From contig OW203751.1 in NCBI GenBank assembly GCA_934045075.1, positions 7,885,822 to 7,949,821 of the forward strand: a stretch of 64,000 nucleotides of DNA, read 5' to 3'. Both the position numbers and the translations under genes were made by a program. Source of the stretch: Yponomeuta sedellus. Its lineage: Eukaryota; Arthropoda; Insecta; Lepidoptera; Yponomeutidae. The notes under the pieces are model-generated. The model was not told the origin of the DNA and did no database searches. It saw only the letters and a list, made by a program, of their open reading frames with translations. Position 1 is the stretch's first letter; each line of letters opens with the position of its first letter. Shown piece after piece: positions 38,244 to 50,480 of the stretch.

Positions 38244-38729
38244 TGTCGCGGTCCTATCCCGAACCATCTAGAATAGAGCCTTCAAGGAGCCTATCGAATA
38301 GTCGCCGCATGCTGCGTTTTAGTAAACAATAAACGCTGCAAGCAATAATGACTCGTATGTCCACTAGAGTAAGGTTCAAAACTCTTTAAATGAGTAACTG
38401 TTCGAGCGACCTTGCCGCGTGTACCGAGTGTAGGTACATAGTTACGGGAATGTTCTAGAACCCTGGCCGGCGGATATAAATAGCGGCCGCCGCGGCGCGC
38501 TGTCAGTTCCATTTGGAATAGCGAAGAGTGAACTTCAAGTGAACATACCTGCGATACGAGCGATAACCTACGACCTCAGCGATACTATTGGACTTCGATT
38601 GAACCTGCGATTGGAATCTACGTGTGGACTTCGTGTCGTGAAGACCTGCAGACCAGACCCTGCGTGAATAAATCCTAAGAAGCTGTCATTGGTGTTTTAC
38701 ATCCAAATCCAGAACGCTAGCCCGTAACA
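38244..38729 (+). repeat. 3' LTR of element D
   Basis: 486 bp; I found no difference from the 5' LTR. TATA box at 38475. Confidence 0.95.
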
Positions 38730-38733
38730 ATAT

Positions 38734-39049
38734 ATTAAGCTTGCCTGAATCGCGGTTCAAAAAATATGTTAAGCACACTTTGTGCCAAAAGGGCTACTAT
38801 AACATAAAGGATTATTTAGATGACAATGAGGTCTGGAATGAAAGCCAGTACAATGTATGAGTTCTATGTTTATAATGTAATCTATGTTAATTAAGGACTT
38901 TTGAAAAGACTAAGTTAGGAGTTTTTTTGTCCATTTTTTCTCCTAAATGATCTAGATTTTGAAATGGACACCTAGTTTGAATTGTAACGTTCATTAAGCC
39001 GCAGTTTCTGTGCTACTTTGAATAAAACCTTTTCATTTCATTTCATTTC
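38734..39049 (+). mobile_element. LINE A1 segment 3, C terminus and 3' UTR
   Basis: Continues the A1 frame with LPESRFKKYVKHTLCQKGYY to a stop near 38860, then a 3' UTR ending AATAAAACC and three to four CATTT/ATTTC units. Confidence 0.9.
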
Positions 39050-39069
39050 TGTCTATTCTTTTCACACTC

Positions 39070-39412
39070 ATGCTGGGGCTCCATTAGCGGGCGAAAATTC
39101 GTGTCGCGTTGGCGCGACAAAAATGTCGTGTTCGGGCATCTTGTCTACATTAAGGCGGGCGAAGATTCGTGTCGAGTTGACGCGATGCATCGTGCCGGAT
39201 TGCGTTGTTCAGTTTGACAATGAATTGACGCAGGTGTAACCACCCAAGCGCATATTGTCGCGACAATTCCCTTTGATCCGCGCCAGTTTACCGACAGCTC
39301 TCCGATACTACATCGTCTTCGCCCGAATACTACGCGATGACGCGATGTACCCGGCCACATTCATCGCGTTAGCACAAATATTCGCCGTAGCCCGCTAATG
39401 TAGCCCTAGCAT
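39070..39412. mobile_element. MITE, about 340 bp
   Basis: Terminal inverted repeats GGGGCTCCATTAGCGGGC and GCCCGCTAATGTAGCCC, with a further inverted pair inside (GGCGGGCGAAGATTCGTGTC near 39152). Confidence 0.7.
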
Positions 39413-39535
39413 TAGAATACTGCGCTCCATTGCCCGCTGGCAAATCTTAAGTCTCGACTTCTGATATTCGGACTTCTAATACTATTATACTACTGACTGT
39501 TAAAGGCTTAATGGTGACCCGACATATTTCTGCAG

Positions 39536-39671
39536 GTCGCCTTCAGGTCCAATCTGAAGTCCTCCCAGTCCACCACCGACCTGTCCTACATACCGGAAAA
39601 GGACCAGAACCCGCGCTCGCAGCGCAACCGCCCCGTCTCCATGGCGGCGCCGAGCAATAGCAGGCCCTACG
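39536..39671 (+). CDS. Wdr62: WDR62/MAPKBP1-like scaffold, visible exon 15
   Basis: This 136-nt exon is phase 0 in after TTTCTGCAG and phase 1 out at GTGAGT. It reads VAFRSNLKSSQSTTDLSYIP, EKDQNPRSQRNRPVSMAAPS and NSRPY. The SKSxxDLxxIP-like and RPxSMA strings are Ser-rich docking-type motifs; STTDLSYIP is the best anchor. It follows a 16.3-kb intron holding the nested retroelements, so splicing across this intron must skip the whole nest. Confidence 0.85.
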
Positions 39672-39867
39672 GTGAGTGCCGGAGAGTCGCTTATCGTGTG
39701 CCGCTTGGATGAGTTGGGAGGTCCACGTCCAGTTTCGTTTTTTTTAATACAGAGAAAAATGAAACAGGGTGTGTTTTAGTGGTGTTGGAAAACGGTTTTT
39801 AGAAATGAGTACTTTAGTTAATTTATCTTGGTTTTTGTTTGTTTTTGGGTTTTTTAAACGGCGTGGC

Positions 39868-40204
39868 CTAGGCGAACCGAGTGATTGGAATCAATCACTT
39901 GGTTAAGCAACAACAAGCGCGGTCAGGTACGGGATGGGTGAGAGTCCCGTGACTACCGCTAGTGGCATTTTTCCGAGCGCTTTCGTGCTTCGCAAGGCAC
40001 GTTAAGCCGTTGGTGCCGGCTGTCATATAATGACAGTCGTTAAGCCATGTCAGAGGCTTGATAACTTCTGACAGTAAGGCCCGCCACTGTCTTACAATCC
40101 TCCACCAAACCGGACTTGGCCCCCGTGGTGGAGTATGGCCTAACCTTCCTGCGATGCAGGAAGAGACCCGTGCCCCAGCAGTGGGGACATACAAGGGTTG
40201 ATAA
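39868..40204 (+). repeat. R1 5S-derived SINE, full length
   Basis: 5' end GTGGCCTAGGCGAACCGAG, 5S-like part TTAAGCAAC...GGTCAGGTACGGGATGGGTG, 3' end ACATACAAGGGTTGAT. Confidence 0.87.
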
Positions 40205-40783
40205 CGAAAACGGCGTGGGGAAGTTGAGATCGGAATCTGGATTAAATTAAATTTGCTATGAACTGTGTTTGGAGCTTATAAGGAACTTAGACTAAGCAAA
40301 ATTGCATATAAGATAAGATAAGAATATTACGTTACAGAAACAGCAGTTACAAAAGCGTAATGTTATTCTACTAATAAATACGAATTGTATTACGATACTA
40401 AATAGGAAATCGCCAGAGAAATATCAGCCGAATGTATGAAACAGTTATTTTTTTCGCGATTCGAGAGGGCATCCTCAGTTAGAAGTTTTTTGGCATTTAA
40501 CACACTTAAGGCATTTTGGAACAATACCAAAATAAAAAATATAGTTCAATTTCAATCTAATAGCTAATAGCAGAATTAATTCTGTTCCTCGATTATTGTC
40601 AAAGTTCTTTTTATGTCTAGTACGGCATGCTACTTGGAAATAACTGTGCCCTAAGTGGGTATCATGTACGAGAAAAGCCCTAAATGTAACATCCATACTA
40701 CATAGTTGCAATAAAGTTACGAATTATGAATTACTCACGTGTTCATCAGAACTGAAAAAAAATATTAGCCAGTAAAATTTGTG
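40205..40783. other. Intronic sequence, nothing recognised
   Basis: AT-rich intron. The ORF at 40475-40711 on the minus strand has no domain. Confidence 0.5.
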
Positions 40784-41027
40784 ATTCCGTGCTTCGCAAG
40801 GCACGCTAAGCCGTTGTTACCGGCTGTCATGTAATGGCAGTCGTGAAGCCAAGTCAGAGGCCTTATGGGCGGCTCGATAACTTCTGACAGCAAGGCCCGC
40901 CACTGTCTCACACTCCTCCACCAACCCGGACTTGGCCTCCGTGGTGGAGTATGGCCTAACCTTCCTACGATGCAGGAAGAAACCCGTGCCCCAGCAGTGG
41001 GGACACACAAAGGTTGATATCGTTTAG
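40784..41027 (+). repeat. R1 5S-derived SINE, 5'-truncated
   Basis: From TTCCGTGCTTCGCAAGGCAC to CACACAAAGGTTGATATC. A 30-bp scrap of the family is at 41207-41240. Confidence 0.82.
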
Positions 41028-41708
41028 CATTAACTAACAAGCATCGAAATTCGAAGTAATCAACACGAAAATTGGAGAATTTAAGCGCTGAACATCGTCA
41101 CAGGTTCCACGAAACACGCTGTATATGAATTGAGCGAAATATGTGCATTGGCCCGCTCAACCCAAGACCATAGGTTGGCCATAAATAATGTATCTTTGAT
41201 GATGATGAGACCCGTGCCCCAGCTTAGGGGTTGTTATAACAAGGGTTGTTATAGTAGTTTGAAAAGTTAATGAAAGTGTTAGAATCTCGACATTTCTATG
41301 TTATATGTGACGTTTTGAGAACTGTTTTCCAACACCATGAGTCAAAGGCTTTGTTTAAAAGGTCCAGTCCAAAACGTCTTTCTGTCAATGTTATGGTGTC
41401 AGATGAAATTTTTGACACTTGCCATTTTTTTCCATTACTTTTGACTGATTATATTGTTTAGTCATTTTCTATTCAAAGCAGAAATATTTTGCTATCACCA
41501 CTTTACACCTGGCAATCGTTTTGCATATATGTTGAACAGTTATTTAGACAGTAAAACATAACATGTTTTGTAGTATTTAAGCGAAGCCTTTGACCGTAAA
41601 CTCGCAACGAACATTTGCTAAAAGATGCCACTAACTTATCATATCATCATACTAAATGCAACTAACATAACCCTGAAATTTTCATCCACAAATGCTTACC
41701 AACCGAAG
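41028..41708. other. Intron upstream of giant exon
   Basis: Nothing recognised apart from the R1 scrap. The weak polypyrimidine stretch TTTTCATCCACAAATGCTTA precedes the proposed AG at 41707-41708. Confidence 0.5.
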
Positions 41709-44700
41709 GGATCCCACAAAACCTCCCCGAAGAGAATTTAGATAGTCTTAACACGAACTACTTCGACAGTCTCAACTTTAACCCCGGTCCAAACTTAGAT
41801 TACCGTAGCAAAAACCCCTACGATATACCCGCGAACCTAACACATAGACTACCAGAGTTTAAGGATAACTACAGCCCCTACGTGCCCCCACACGCGAATC
41901 TCAACCCAGAAAATCAAAACAGCGACAGACGTAGGAAAGTGCAGCAGTACGAGACGAAACCCATGGTTTTTAAGGAACAACAGTTGCCTAAACAGAATCT
42001 CGCCTTTACTATAGAAATAGCAAAGCCGAAGATACAGTCTAGAGTCTTCAACAGACTGTTCCCGAAATCCAATGAGTCGGAGCAGAAACCGCCTGCGAGA
42101 AACTTCAGCTTGAACTTGACCAAAGCGACTGAGGATTTGAAGGTCAATAAGCCACAGAAGCCAAATTCGCGTAGTATATTTAAAAATTACAAGTCTTGTC
42201 CAGTCTCACCGGTCTCCGAAGAATGCAAGTGGGCTGACAAAGCACCACAGAGTAACAAAACTGAAGGACAGTCTTCTAGCCAAGGAAAAACGAACTCTTT
42301 AGACCCCAAAAAAAGAAATTCACTGAGCTTCTTCATAGGACTTGATAGCCATTTGAAAGACAGCGGAAAAAGTATCGTAGACACTATAAAAAGTGACACG
42401 GAGAGGATGATAGCAGAGATCACTAAGAAGTACGGTGATCTAGACGAATATGAACCGAGGACGGATGAGTTGGACCTGCAGCCAACAAAGGAGGTCCCGT
42501 TCGAGAAAGAGGATGGAAACTTCTCATCGGACTCCTTAGAAGACTGCAGTCTCAGTCAAGACCTTAGTTGCAAAAACAAACTGTACTCGAAGAAGATTTG
42601 CAAGAAACACATGAAGACTAAAGGTCTGTCGCGGCGAGCGTTTTCGAACTATGAAATTTCAGCCATATCGGATAAGCCGATTGTGCCGGTGAAACCAGCT
42701 TATATTGCCGGGCAAAAGAGTTCGACGCTGCCTAGAAATATGCCCTCGAACTTGGACGATATCATGGACGAAGATAACCCGATCAACGTGAATTATGCTG
42801 ACATGTATAGATGCCAGAGTGTGTTAACCAAACGATGCGTAACTAGGTCAAACGAATCGGTACTGAGCGACAATTCAAACTGCTCGAGTGTATCGAATGA
42901 AATATTCCTAAAGTACGGAAACGAAGTCGCGTTCCAGCAGGCCAAGATTGAGTACATAAGTGACTCTCAGAACTGCTCGTTTGAGAACTTGAATGATCCC
43001 GACGTGAAATACCAGGAAAATCACCGACACAGCAGCGCGAGTTTCTTCTTAAACCAAAAGAAGTACATGAAAAACAGCTGCAGTCAGGAGAGCGTACTGA
43101 GCGACGAATACTTAGATCACGATAATCAACTGTCTAGAACCAACTGTAATTCTCTTGAGAGCGTACTGTCGGATGATTCAGAATACACTAAGAGCGCGCC
43201 ACTAGAAATGCTTTTCGAGGAAGCGAAAGTGAAGTCTATGAAAGTAACAACAGGGGTTGGAATCCCTCGCAGCAGCAAAAGCTGTTACGAGTTTGAAAAC
43301 GCGTCAAAAAGTTACGGCTCTAGTCCGAACAACCAACCATACTTTGGCTACATGTACAATAACTACTGCGGTGAACCGTCGAGTCCAATATGTAGGGAAC
43401 AGTATAACGCTCCAAAAGTTAGTACAAGCAAGGCACCCACAAGCAAGGCGTACGGGTTTGAAATACCAGTATCAGAACTCGCAGGACATAAAACAGTAAC
43501 GAGATCAAAAAGTTTATACGACTCTACGTCGAAAAATTTGCCACAAGCTAAAAATATAGCCTACTACTTTGATGGCAACAGCGTTCAGCAATACACCAGA
43601 GAATCGACCGCGAGGAAGCCTAAACCCAGTGATGAGATACCGAGGTTGAATAAGGGAGATTATATGACAAACACAACAAAATCATTGCAGCCGAACTTTG
43701 CTGAAAACCAAAAGTATAAAGTCGATATGATGGAAGGCGTTGAACAGAAAGCGATGGTGAAATCCAAGAGTTGTAGTTTCGAGATTGTCTTGGAAGCTGC
43801 TTCAAAGCCTAATCCGCTGAAAAACTTGATGGAGAAACGCAACTCGCACGTGCAAAAGAACTTGGAGAAGTTTGAGGATCAAATTCTTAGGCATTCAGCA
43901 ACGAAGGCTAGTAAGAATCCTAATAAAGACAAGACGAACGGTTGTAAGTACAACAACGCAACCAAAAGCTTAGAAAGAGGCTCAGGGCATCAGAAAAACC
44001 ATAATAGCAAAATCACAATGGAATTTGTGCCTCATAAGCCCCCCAAACCTATAAAAAGAACTTCGTCTGTGAAACTTAACAATCGTTTAAAAGCAAATAT
44101 GGAGAAGAGTGTCAATTCTACCATATCATCTCATTACAAAGCTAAGCTTGATGGTCTACATACTAAAAACTACCTAAGCAACAAGAAAGACGATAAAAAC
44201 TCGAATCAAGTTGATCCCAATGATAACCAAGAAAAGACGTTCGATGTTTTCGTCAAAGAAAAAGATGTGAATGAAAATAAATCTGAAATGCAAATGGACA
44301 GTCTTGAAGTTTACGCTTTGCAAAGAATGGAACGTATGAAGCAGGTCAGTATGGATTCCTTAGACGTCCTCGATGAGAGAAACGATTTCGCTAAAGATTC
44401 CTTGGATTACTACGCTGAACAGAAAAACTTTAAATTCAAAAAAGAATTGTTGAACTCCACGTTGAAGAAAATTGAGGATAAACCATGTACTTCTGATACT
44501 AAAGAAAATATCGACCCGATCGCAATGAGCGACGAGTTAAAAAAGTACAAATACATTGAGAGGAAACTTGAAATAATAAACAAGCTAGTTGAAATGGAAG
44601 AAAGAAAGATGCTACAGGAAAAAGTACTCAAAGAGTACCGTATGAGGCCGTTGAAAGCGAATATAGATGACGGGAAAGGTGTAGTCAAAGTTTTGTCTAG

Positions 44701-45341
44701 AAAATTTGAAAAACTAGCTACCAAGACTGTTCCATCAAACTTCACCTCATTAACGCTCGAAGAAGCCGACACAGACACAGAAAACTCCGAACACCAGAAA
44801 GAAATCAAAAGAAACCTTAGCCTGCCAGATATACTAGACACAGAACAAATGACAGGCCTTGTCACCGATCTAAAAAGTGCCGAGACAACAAACGAAGCCG
44901 GAAATGTACCAGAAGACCCTATAGAAAAAGATCACAACGTGAAACTAAACAACACACTCGAAAACGAACCTAAAAACCTTCTGCCTAAGAAGATAAAATG
45001 CCGTGTGTACAACGAGATGGTTATACCCAAAACGGACGTGCATCTAGATAGTGAAAACTACGAGTCGTCAACAACGAGTTCTAGCTGCAACAATTCGCCA
45101 AAAAGACTCTCAATGTACGGGTTCAGTCGTGCGAAAACGCCCTTTGCCAAAAAAGCCCTCATAAGGGTCCCAACTCCGAGACTTTGTATGGAAAATCGTA
45201 TATTCTCCTCCACAAGTAACAAACTTCGGCCGTTACTATCCGGGAATGTAGTTAGGTCGTCCTTCAGTGGAGTCCCAGGACAGTTAGCTAGGAGGGTACC
45301 TATTCCAGCACCCCTGTTGCCGTCAAAATCGCCAGTGGCAG
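41709..45341 (+). CDS. Wdr62: WDR62/MAPKBP1-like scaffold, visible exon 16 (giant, disordered)
   Basis: A 3,633-nt open exon of about 1,210 codons. The frame is open from 41666; an AG at 41707-41708 gives a phase-1 junction with exon 15, and the donor G|GTGCGC at 45342 gives phase 1 out. Only phase and the open frame support the start. The protein is Ser/Lys/Asn-rich, without a globular fold. Repeated short motifs include ESVLSD at 42854, 43088 and 43157, a DSL(D/E) block three times near 44296-44410, and (R/K)SKS(C/L) several times. A Lys/Glu-rich coiled-coil stretch lies near 44540-44660, and RNLSLPDIL near 44812. The frame past 45341 looks intronic. Whether all transcripts include this exon cannot be told. 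Confidence 0.8.
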
Positions 45342-45602
45342 GTGCGCAGCATGTTTTTCTAACGATCGATGTCGTTGATAGTCCCCTTTTGGTTTATTTG
45401 CTGTGGAACTGGGTGGAACTTGTTCAGAACAGGTCCTACTTGCCGATGATATTGACTACAGTTGTCTATAGTAACGAGCGCAAAGCAAAAAGGGTTAGTT
45501 ACATAGCACTCTATGCAAATGCTAAAGAGGCGATATCGTGAATAAACACCGAACTACATTTGTATGGGAATCGCTTCGTGATCCGCCTTCTTCAGTTCTA
45601 AG

Positions 45603-45757
45603 GAGGTCCTTTATAAAGACAAAGTTTGGAGTTTTTTGTCCATTTTGTCTCCAAAATGATCTAGATTTTGAAATGGACACCTAGTTTCAATTGTAACGTT
45701 CATTTAGCCGCAATTTCTGCGCTGCTTTGATAATACCTTTTCATTTCATTTCATAGA
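45603..45757 (+). mobile_element. LINE A3, 3' UTR fragment
   Basis: Matches the 3' end of A1 and A2 (AATGATCTAGATTTTGAAAT, GGACACCTAGTTT, TTGTAACGTTCATT, CATTTCATTTC). Confidence 0.85.
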
Positions 45758-46338
45758 ATCGGAAATTTAGAAATTTCTGTTTGGGACCCACTAAACTGAA
45801 GTTTATTATTCCATAGACAACTGTGCTGAATTTCATTGGCGAGGGGACAGAATGTCATAGACAATTCTCTAAGGTCATATTTGTAATGAACTTTGGGTTA
45901 TTGCCTATAGCAACTGAAAATCATGATTATACCCATACCATTAAATTTCCATAAAAATTCGTCACCCTTTGTTGAGTTTCGAAAAGCCTTGCTTTGTTTA
46001 CAAAAGAACGGTTTTTTTCTCTAAGCTACAATATTTTCGCGATCATAAATTGTGTTGTAATGTTCCCCTATGACTGAAGTGAATATATTATGGGATTTTA
46101 TGATCATTCCAAAGAATGTTTTCAAATTTTTCTCGAATTTAGGGACTCATCTTGATATTGTGTGATCGTTTTATCATATTATGTTGGTTTTTTTTTTCAA
46201 AGCACTGGCTGAAAACTCACATAAGCGTCGACGAATTCGCTTTTTTCTTTAATTTAAATTGTCTTTCGATGCCTGCATGTATATTTAACCGATAGATTTT
46301 GCAAAAGCGTTAATATAATAAAAAGCAATCTTACGACC
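45758..46338. other. Intronic sequence, nothing recognised
   Basis: AT-rich without clear features. Confidence 0.5.
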
Positions 46339-46800
46339 ATGAAAATAGTTTACACCTTAAAAGTTTCAAGGTTGAATTCTGCTTATTACGGCTTGCTTCG
46401 TTCTTTCTTCGTAAAAAACGAAGATGGCCGAAGATTGCAAAGCGAACCTGCAGCTGAATTCAATCTTGAAAGCTCCGGAGGTTGCACCTTAAAAGCTTCA
46501 AGATTGAATCCCGCTCATAACGGCTTGCTTCGTTTTACTTCGTAAAAAACAAAGGTGGCTGAAGATTTGAAAGCAAGCCGGCAGCTGAATTCAACCTTAA
46601 ACTACAAACAAAGAATGCTTTTAAAAAAAGGTTTGAGAAGAGGCTCTTATTTATTGTGTAATAAAGAAAGCTTCTTTTAAAGACTTAGTTCAAGTTTGAA
46701 TTCGGCTTGCTTCGTTTTTCTTCGTAAAAACAAAGATGGTTGAAGTGAAATACGCAGTTGGTCGCCGAATTCGAACTAGAATTTCGAACAAACGATGCTT
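46339..46800 (+). repeat. Three-copy tandem repeat, about 140-200 bp unit
   Basis: Each unit carries TTCAAG.TTGAAT.C.GCT, CGGCTTGCTTCGTT, a TTCTTCGTAAAAAACGAAGA hairpin and GCAGCTGAATTCAA. Starts near 46351, 46486 and 46690; the third is the most diverged. Confidence 0.7.
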
Positions 46801-47128
46801 CTTTTTTAACCAAAAATTTGGAAAATAAGCATTAATTTGTTTTAACTTTTTGGAATTATTGATGCGAATAACGTCAGCATGCTATTTAGTATTTCTTCGT
46901 TTTTAGTCTATTTCGTAACATTATTATTTATGAAAGAATACAGCTGTTTGTGTCGTACAATAATTTTTTTGTGTTTTAAAAATTCAAACATACTTAACGT
47001 TTGAATTTTTTTTTTTTTAGTTTTTTTTTCATTAAGATTGTTACCTCGACCCCCTCTGGTACTATACTGATAGCCCCCATCTCAATACACGCATGGCGAC
47101 ACCTAACCCATACATGTCCATACAATAG
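46801..47128. other. Intronic sequence, nothing recognised
   Basis: AT-rich to about 47040, then GC-richer sequence just before exon 17. Confidence 0.5.
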
Positions 47129-47248
47129 CGAAGCGCGCCCACCTATCGCCATACACTGACTCCACGGAGGAGGAAGGAGGCGGCATGCGTCGCGCCATCT
47201 CTCTCTCCGACCTGGCTGTCAAACCTGCGCCTGCGCTGCGAACGCAAG
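47129..47248 (+). CDS. Wdr62: WDR62/MAPKBP1-like scaffold, visible exon 17 (RRAISLSDL motif)
   Basis: A 120-nt exon, phase 1 on both sides if the AG at 47127-47128 is the acceptor; this border is weak and a later start is possible. It contains HLSPYTDSTEEEGGGMRRAI and SLSDLAVKPAPALRTQ. The SPYxxDSxEE...MRRA(V/I)SLSDL string is a strong family landmark and a likely basophilic-kinase phosphorylation site. Its phase matches both exon 16 and exon 15. Confidence 0.83.
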
Positions 47249-47364
47249 GTAGTGCATTGACGGGCCCATTCATATAACTACAATTGATGGTTTATTATGA
47301 CATTTCGATTAACCCACAGATTTGATTTATCACGAAGAAGGTTGTGAAAGTAATTATATTATAA

Positions 47365-47938
47365 TCTTTTTAATGCACTAACCCGTGCTAAGGACAATTT
47401 AAATTTTTGCAAATGATGCAAATTACTTCAGCCAGATGTCGCTGCCTGTACGTAATACAGAGAATATTGTAAAGAGGTTCGATATTTCACTGATGCCGGA
47501 GAGTCGCCCATTAGCTCAGTTGGAAAGAGCGCTGGTACGGATAGCCAGAGGTCGCAGGGTTCGAATCCCGGCATGGGTGGAATTTCTAGCCTCTAAATAG
47601 GTTTTTGAAGTAATTATATTCTTTTTAATGCACTAACCCGTGCTAAGGACAATTTTAAAAACCTATTTAGAAGCAAAAATTCCACCCATGCCGGGATTCG
47701 AACCCGCAACCTTATCCGTGCCAGCGCTCTTCCAACTGAGCTAATGGGCGACTAACCGGCGTCAGTGAAATTTCGAACCTCTTTACAATAGTCTCTGTAT
47801 TACGTACAGGCAGCGACAGCTGTTAGTCGCCCATTACCTCAGTTGGAAGAGCGCTGGCACGGATAGCCAGAGTACGCGGGTTCGAGTCCCGGCATGGGTG
47901 GAATTTTTAGCATCTAAATAGGTTTTTTAAATTGTCAA
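47365..47938. repeat. T1 cluster, three copies in alternating orientation
   Basis: Plus (47365-47612, complete), minus (47615-47818), plus (47822-47935, core and right arm). All three keep a B box. Confidence 0.78.
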
Positions 47939-48011
47939 AGTAATGCCAAATTTCCAAGCATTTTTAAGAAAATCGGTTTATCATAAAACAAAGCATCACA
48001 CGGAAGCGATG

Positions 48012-48370
48012 CCGTGGCCTAGTCAAACCAAGTGATTGGAATCAATCACTTGAGTTAAGCAACAACAGGCGCGGTCAGGTACGGGATGAGTGACCGTCCC
48101 GTGACTACCGCTAGTGGCATTTTTTCCGAGCGCTTCCGTGCTTCGCAACGCACGCTAAGCCGTTGGTGCCGGCTGTCATATAATGGCAGTCGTTAAGTCA
48201 TGTCAGAGGCCTTATGGGCGACTTGATAACTTCTGATAGTACGACCCGCCACTGCCTTACAATGCTCCACCAACCCGGACTTTCCCTCCGTGGTGGAACC
48301 TTCCCGCGGTGCAGGAAGAGGCCCGTGCCCCAGCAGTTGGGACATGCACCTTAAATTTGCACCTTGATAT
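48012..48370 (+). repeat. R1 5S-derived SINE
   Basis: Near full length, with CCGTGGCCTAGTCAAACCAAG 5' end and diverged 3' end. Confidence 0.83.
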
Positions 48371-48675
48371 CGAAGCATGACATATTAAATCAAAACGTAA
48401 ACTCACAAGACGAAAAGACTGTTGTTCTGTGCTGAGGCAGTTACATCGAATTGTCATAATGTACCATAATAATGGTGGTTTTATGTAACGTGGCCTAGGT
48501 GTTTTGGGAGTGGTTGGTGATGGGTTGTGGGTGTTTAAAGGTTGGGGTTTTGGTGATTTGGTTTGGTGATGCAAGTGCACAAACGTTTCTAGTTAGCCCG
48601 CTACGGCACCGTTAGTTAAACCTCAGGTATCCGCACTTAGCCTCATAGTTGGGCCATTGTACGTAGTAAGAAAGC
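48371..48675. other. Intronic sequence, nothing recognised
   Basis: Unassigned, with a GGTGGTTTT/GTTGGGGTTTTGG-rich stretch. Confidence 0.5.
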
Positions 48676-49024
48676 GCTCGTGGCCTAGGCGAAGCGAGTG
48701 ATTCGAATCAATCACTTGGTTAAGTAACAGCAGGCGCGGTCAGTTACGGAATGGGCGAGCGTCCCGTGACTACCGCTAGTGGCATTTTTCTGAGCGCTTC
48801 CGTGCTTCGCAAGGCAAGCCGTTGGTGCCGGCTGTCATATAATGGCAGTCGTTAAGCCATGTCAGAGGCCTTATGGGCGGCTTGATAACTTCTGACTGTA
48901 AGGCGCGCCACTGTCATACAATCCTCCACCAACCCGGACTTGGCCCCGTGGAGTATGGCCTAACCTTCCTGCGATGCAGGCAGAGACCCGTGCCCCAGCA
49001 GTGGGGATATACAAGGGTTGATAA
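48676..49024 (+). repeat. R1 5S-derived SINE
   Basis: Near full length; lacks a few bases around CGTGGAGTATGGCC. Confidence 0.83.
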
Positions 49025-49027
49025 CGA

Positions 49028-49100
49028 TTAACAGGGTATCCTAGTGTGGGGGCAGAAGCAATGTTTGTGCCTGTATGTAAACGTTATATTATGTTATTTA
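49028..49100 (+). repeat. S2 SINE tail fragment
   Basis: ACAGGGTATCCTAGTGTGGG through TGTGCCTGTATGTAAACG. No tRNA-like head. Confidence 0.7.
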
Positions 49101-49381
49101 ACGGTATTTTTTCTTATTTAATTATTCATTCATTTACACAATATAATCGAGTTTAAAACGCATGAAATGCTAACCTTGCCGCTAATGCATGTCGCTGTAC
49201 TTAAAATACGTCACGTTTTGCATGTTTTTTTTGTATGTAAATTCCTCTTTCACTGTTCTATGGGACATGCAAAGGTAAGTTGCAAGTTTTTTTAAATGAG
49301 TGAATGTTGTTGAATGAAAAAAGGTTTATCAATATCTTGTCAATAGGCGAGACGACAGTATTTAATAAACAAAGATTTAAA
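49101..49381. other. Intronic sequence, nothing recognised
   Basis: AT-rich intron. Confidence 0.5.
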
Positions 49382-49865
49382 GGAAGGCCAAGGAGACGAG
49401 ATAAAGAATGTAAACAAACGGACCGCTATTGAGTTACATAGCGATAGTGAGCGATTATTATCTCTGTCCTTGTCACACGTATGCGGTAATGGCGTCATTT
49501 GATCGACGACAGCTGTCGTTGCGTATTTCGTGGTACAGGAAAACTTTCAGTACGGCAGTTGTCAACATTTGGTGCCATCCGCCATTTTGTGAACTATAAT
49601 AGTTCATTCTTGTTTAGATTGCGTTCGAAGTGATACGAGGACAATTTTTATAGCCATATTGACACCATGATTGACAATAATATGGATAGTTTCGTCATAA
49701 ATACGGCTGATTCGTACTCTTCCGGTGAATCATGTTTGACTAATACAAACGACATCGATTAGAATAGGGAATCCGAAATTTGTATAACAATAATTTATTC
49801 AAATAAAAATGTTTTGAACCCCTGAAACTTTGTTTACATTCTTTATCTCGTCTCATTGGCCTTCC
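49382..49865. mobile_element. MITE M1, copy 1 (long terminal inverted repeats)
   Basis: Starts GGAAGGCCAAGGAGACGAGA and ends TCTCGTCTCATTGGCCTTCC; the terminal inverted repeat reaches about 35 bp through TAAAGAATGTAAACAAA. The second copy at 56596-57086 is inverted. Contains the palindrome CGACAGCTGTCG. Confidence 0.85.
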
Positions 49866-50480
49866 TTTAGAGATATCAGGAGTAAATACATCTTACCTTT
49901 TAAGAAAACACTGATTTGGTTTTATTATAAAAAAAGAGATTTCCAATATTTTCCACAAAATAAAAGATTATAATACTGCTTTCAGACATTTTGACTAAAA
50001 CATCCATCACACGCGTGACGTCACGCTTAGGATAACATTGGTAATCTTCACTCGTGCTTTGTTGTTACTACTAGTGATTACGATGTTTGTTTACCTGGGC
50101 GTGACGTCAGACTCGACGCCATGAGACTGCGAGCTGTTTTCCCACAGAATTAGAATAATTTTAGAAAAATGACTTTAACCTTCGTTAAACTTTAGTGTAT
50201 TACTGAAATATAGGTTTTTTTTGTAAATAATAATTGTGTTATTTACATTATGGAAGAGGATTTAAAAATCTTTCGATATGCCTATTAGCATATGAAATGA
50301 TATGTGTTCAATAAACATGAAGGGTGTATGTTTTTCTTATAAGCTGGCAACATTAATAAGTATTTAATGTTTTTTAATTATGGCAACAATTGTGTTTACT
50401 TCAGGTTTATAACCTGCTACATGCAATTCTCTATTTTATTTAATTTATTTTACACTCGCATTTAAATTACTTAAATATGG
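49866..50480. other. Intronic sequence, unassigned
   Basis: Contains a GCGTGACGTCA motif twice (50024 and 50099) but no element that I recognise. Confidence 0.45.

Larger units (their letters stand above)
32610..38729 (+). mobile_element. Element D, Ty3/Gypsy-type LTR retrotransposon
   Basis: 6,120 bp with two 486-bp LTRs that I read as identical (both TG...CA), a 4-bp ATAT target duplication (32606-32609, 38730-38733), primer-binding site, gag, pro, RT, RNase H, integrase and polypurine tract. Domain order PR-RT-RH-IN marks Ty3/Gypsy. No env ORF. Identical LTRs imply very recent insertion. One frameshift separates RNase H from integrase. Confidence 0.95.

Noticed and set aside
45342..45541. 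The last 66 codons of the long ORF at 41882-45541 as coding
   Set aside because: Composition changes to hydrophobic, a phase-matched GGTGCG donor precedes it, and the next family motif continues in exon 17.
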